DNA of 64,000 bases from contig JXTC01000068.1 of the NCBI GenBank assembly GCA_002914845.1, positions 212,298-276,297 on the forward strand. The letters are read 5' to 3'. The stretch is from Trema orientale (Eukaryota > Streptophyta > Magnoliopsida > Rosales > Cannabaceae). Positions within the stretch are counted from its first letter, which is position 1, and each line of letters begins with the position of its first letter. The notes under the pieces were generated by a model that did no database searches, was not told where the DNA came from, and was given only the letters and a program-made list of their open reading frames with translations. The position numbers and the translations under genes were made by a program. Below, one piece after another: positions 63,927-64,000 of this stretch.

Positions 63927-64000
63927 TACTATAATTAACACTAAATAAAATAAATAAACAAATGTTAAAAGACACTTATATAGTGCTGAGTACCTATAAT

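Noticed and set aside
1..64000. CRISPR arrays, operons, ribosome binding sites, organelle insertions
   Set aside because: This is plant nuclear DNA with spliced genes. No regularly spaced spacer array, rRNA, tRNA or recognisable plastid or mitochondrial segment was found by eye.
1..64000. LTR retrotransposons or endogenous viral sequences
   Set aside because: No gag, protease, reverse transcriptase or integrase frame and no long direct repeats with TG...CA ends were recognised; a homology search could still reveal solo LTRs.

Overview
This is nuclear DNA from a dicot plant. It is AT-rich, its genes have GT-AG introns, and the proteins are plant-specific: a CRWN/NMCP nuclear lamina protein, a plastid branched-chain aminotransferase, an R2R3-MYB factor and an ACC synthase. 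The overall look (repeat families, BCAT sequence) suggests a Rosales species, perhaps Cannabaceae such as hemp or hop. That is an impression; no species-level marker is visible.

Layout. From 1 to 5.2 kb lies a stack of small DNA transposons, three of which have visible target-site duplications. CRWN4 (plus strand, 7 coding exons) fills 5.5-11.05 kb. After a spacer with microsatellites, a 51-N assembly gap and a hairpin minisatellite, the BCAT gene (plus strand, 10 exons) runs 14.55-21.02 kb. From 21 to 28.9 kb is intergenic DNA with MITEs and microsatellites. A subgroup-14 R2R3-MYB gene (plus strand, 3 exons) lies at 28.94-30.37 kb. A gene-poor stretch of about 14.5 kb follows, holding microsatellites, a 1.5-kb fold-back repeat, a tandem array and retroposon-like remnants. 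At 44.89-49.01 kb sits a complete Mutator-like element (MULE) of 4.1 kb with terminal inverted repeats and a 9-bp target duplication. It carries two convergent genes: a short coiled-coil protein and an intact eight-exon Ulp1-type (C48) cysteine protease. It has no visible transposase. From 49 to 57.2 kb is intergenic DNA with MITEs. A type-2 ACC synthase gene (minus strand, 4 exons) lies at 57.48-59.26 kb. The last 4.7 kb is intergenic DNA.

How the genes relate. The four host genes are independent single-gene units with no shared pathway: nuclear shape, branched-chain amino acid metabolism, transcription and ethylene synthesis. The most interesting object is the Ulp1-bearing MULE. It resembles the ULP-carrying MULEs (Kaonashi type) known from Arabidopsis, and both of its genes have kept open reading frames and splice sites although its terminal repeats have already diverged. 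Exon junctions were placed by reading-frame continuity, canonical splice sites and family conservation; no transcript data were available. The sequence holds ambiguous bases at 8024, 15138 and 50833 and the N gap at 12388-12438.
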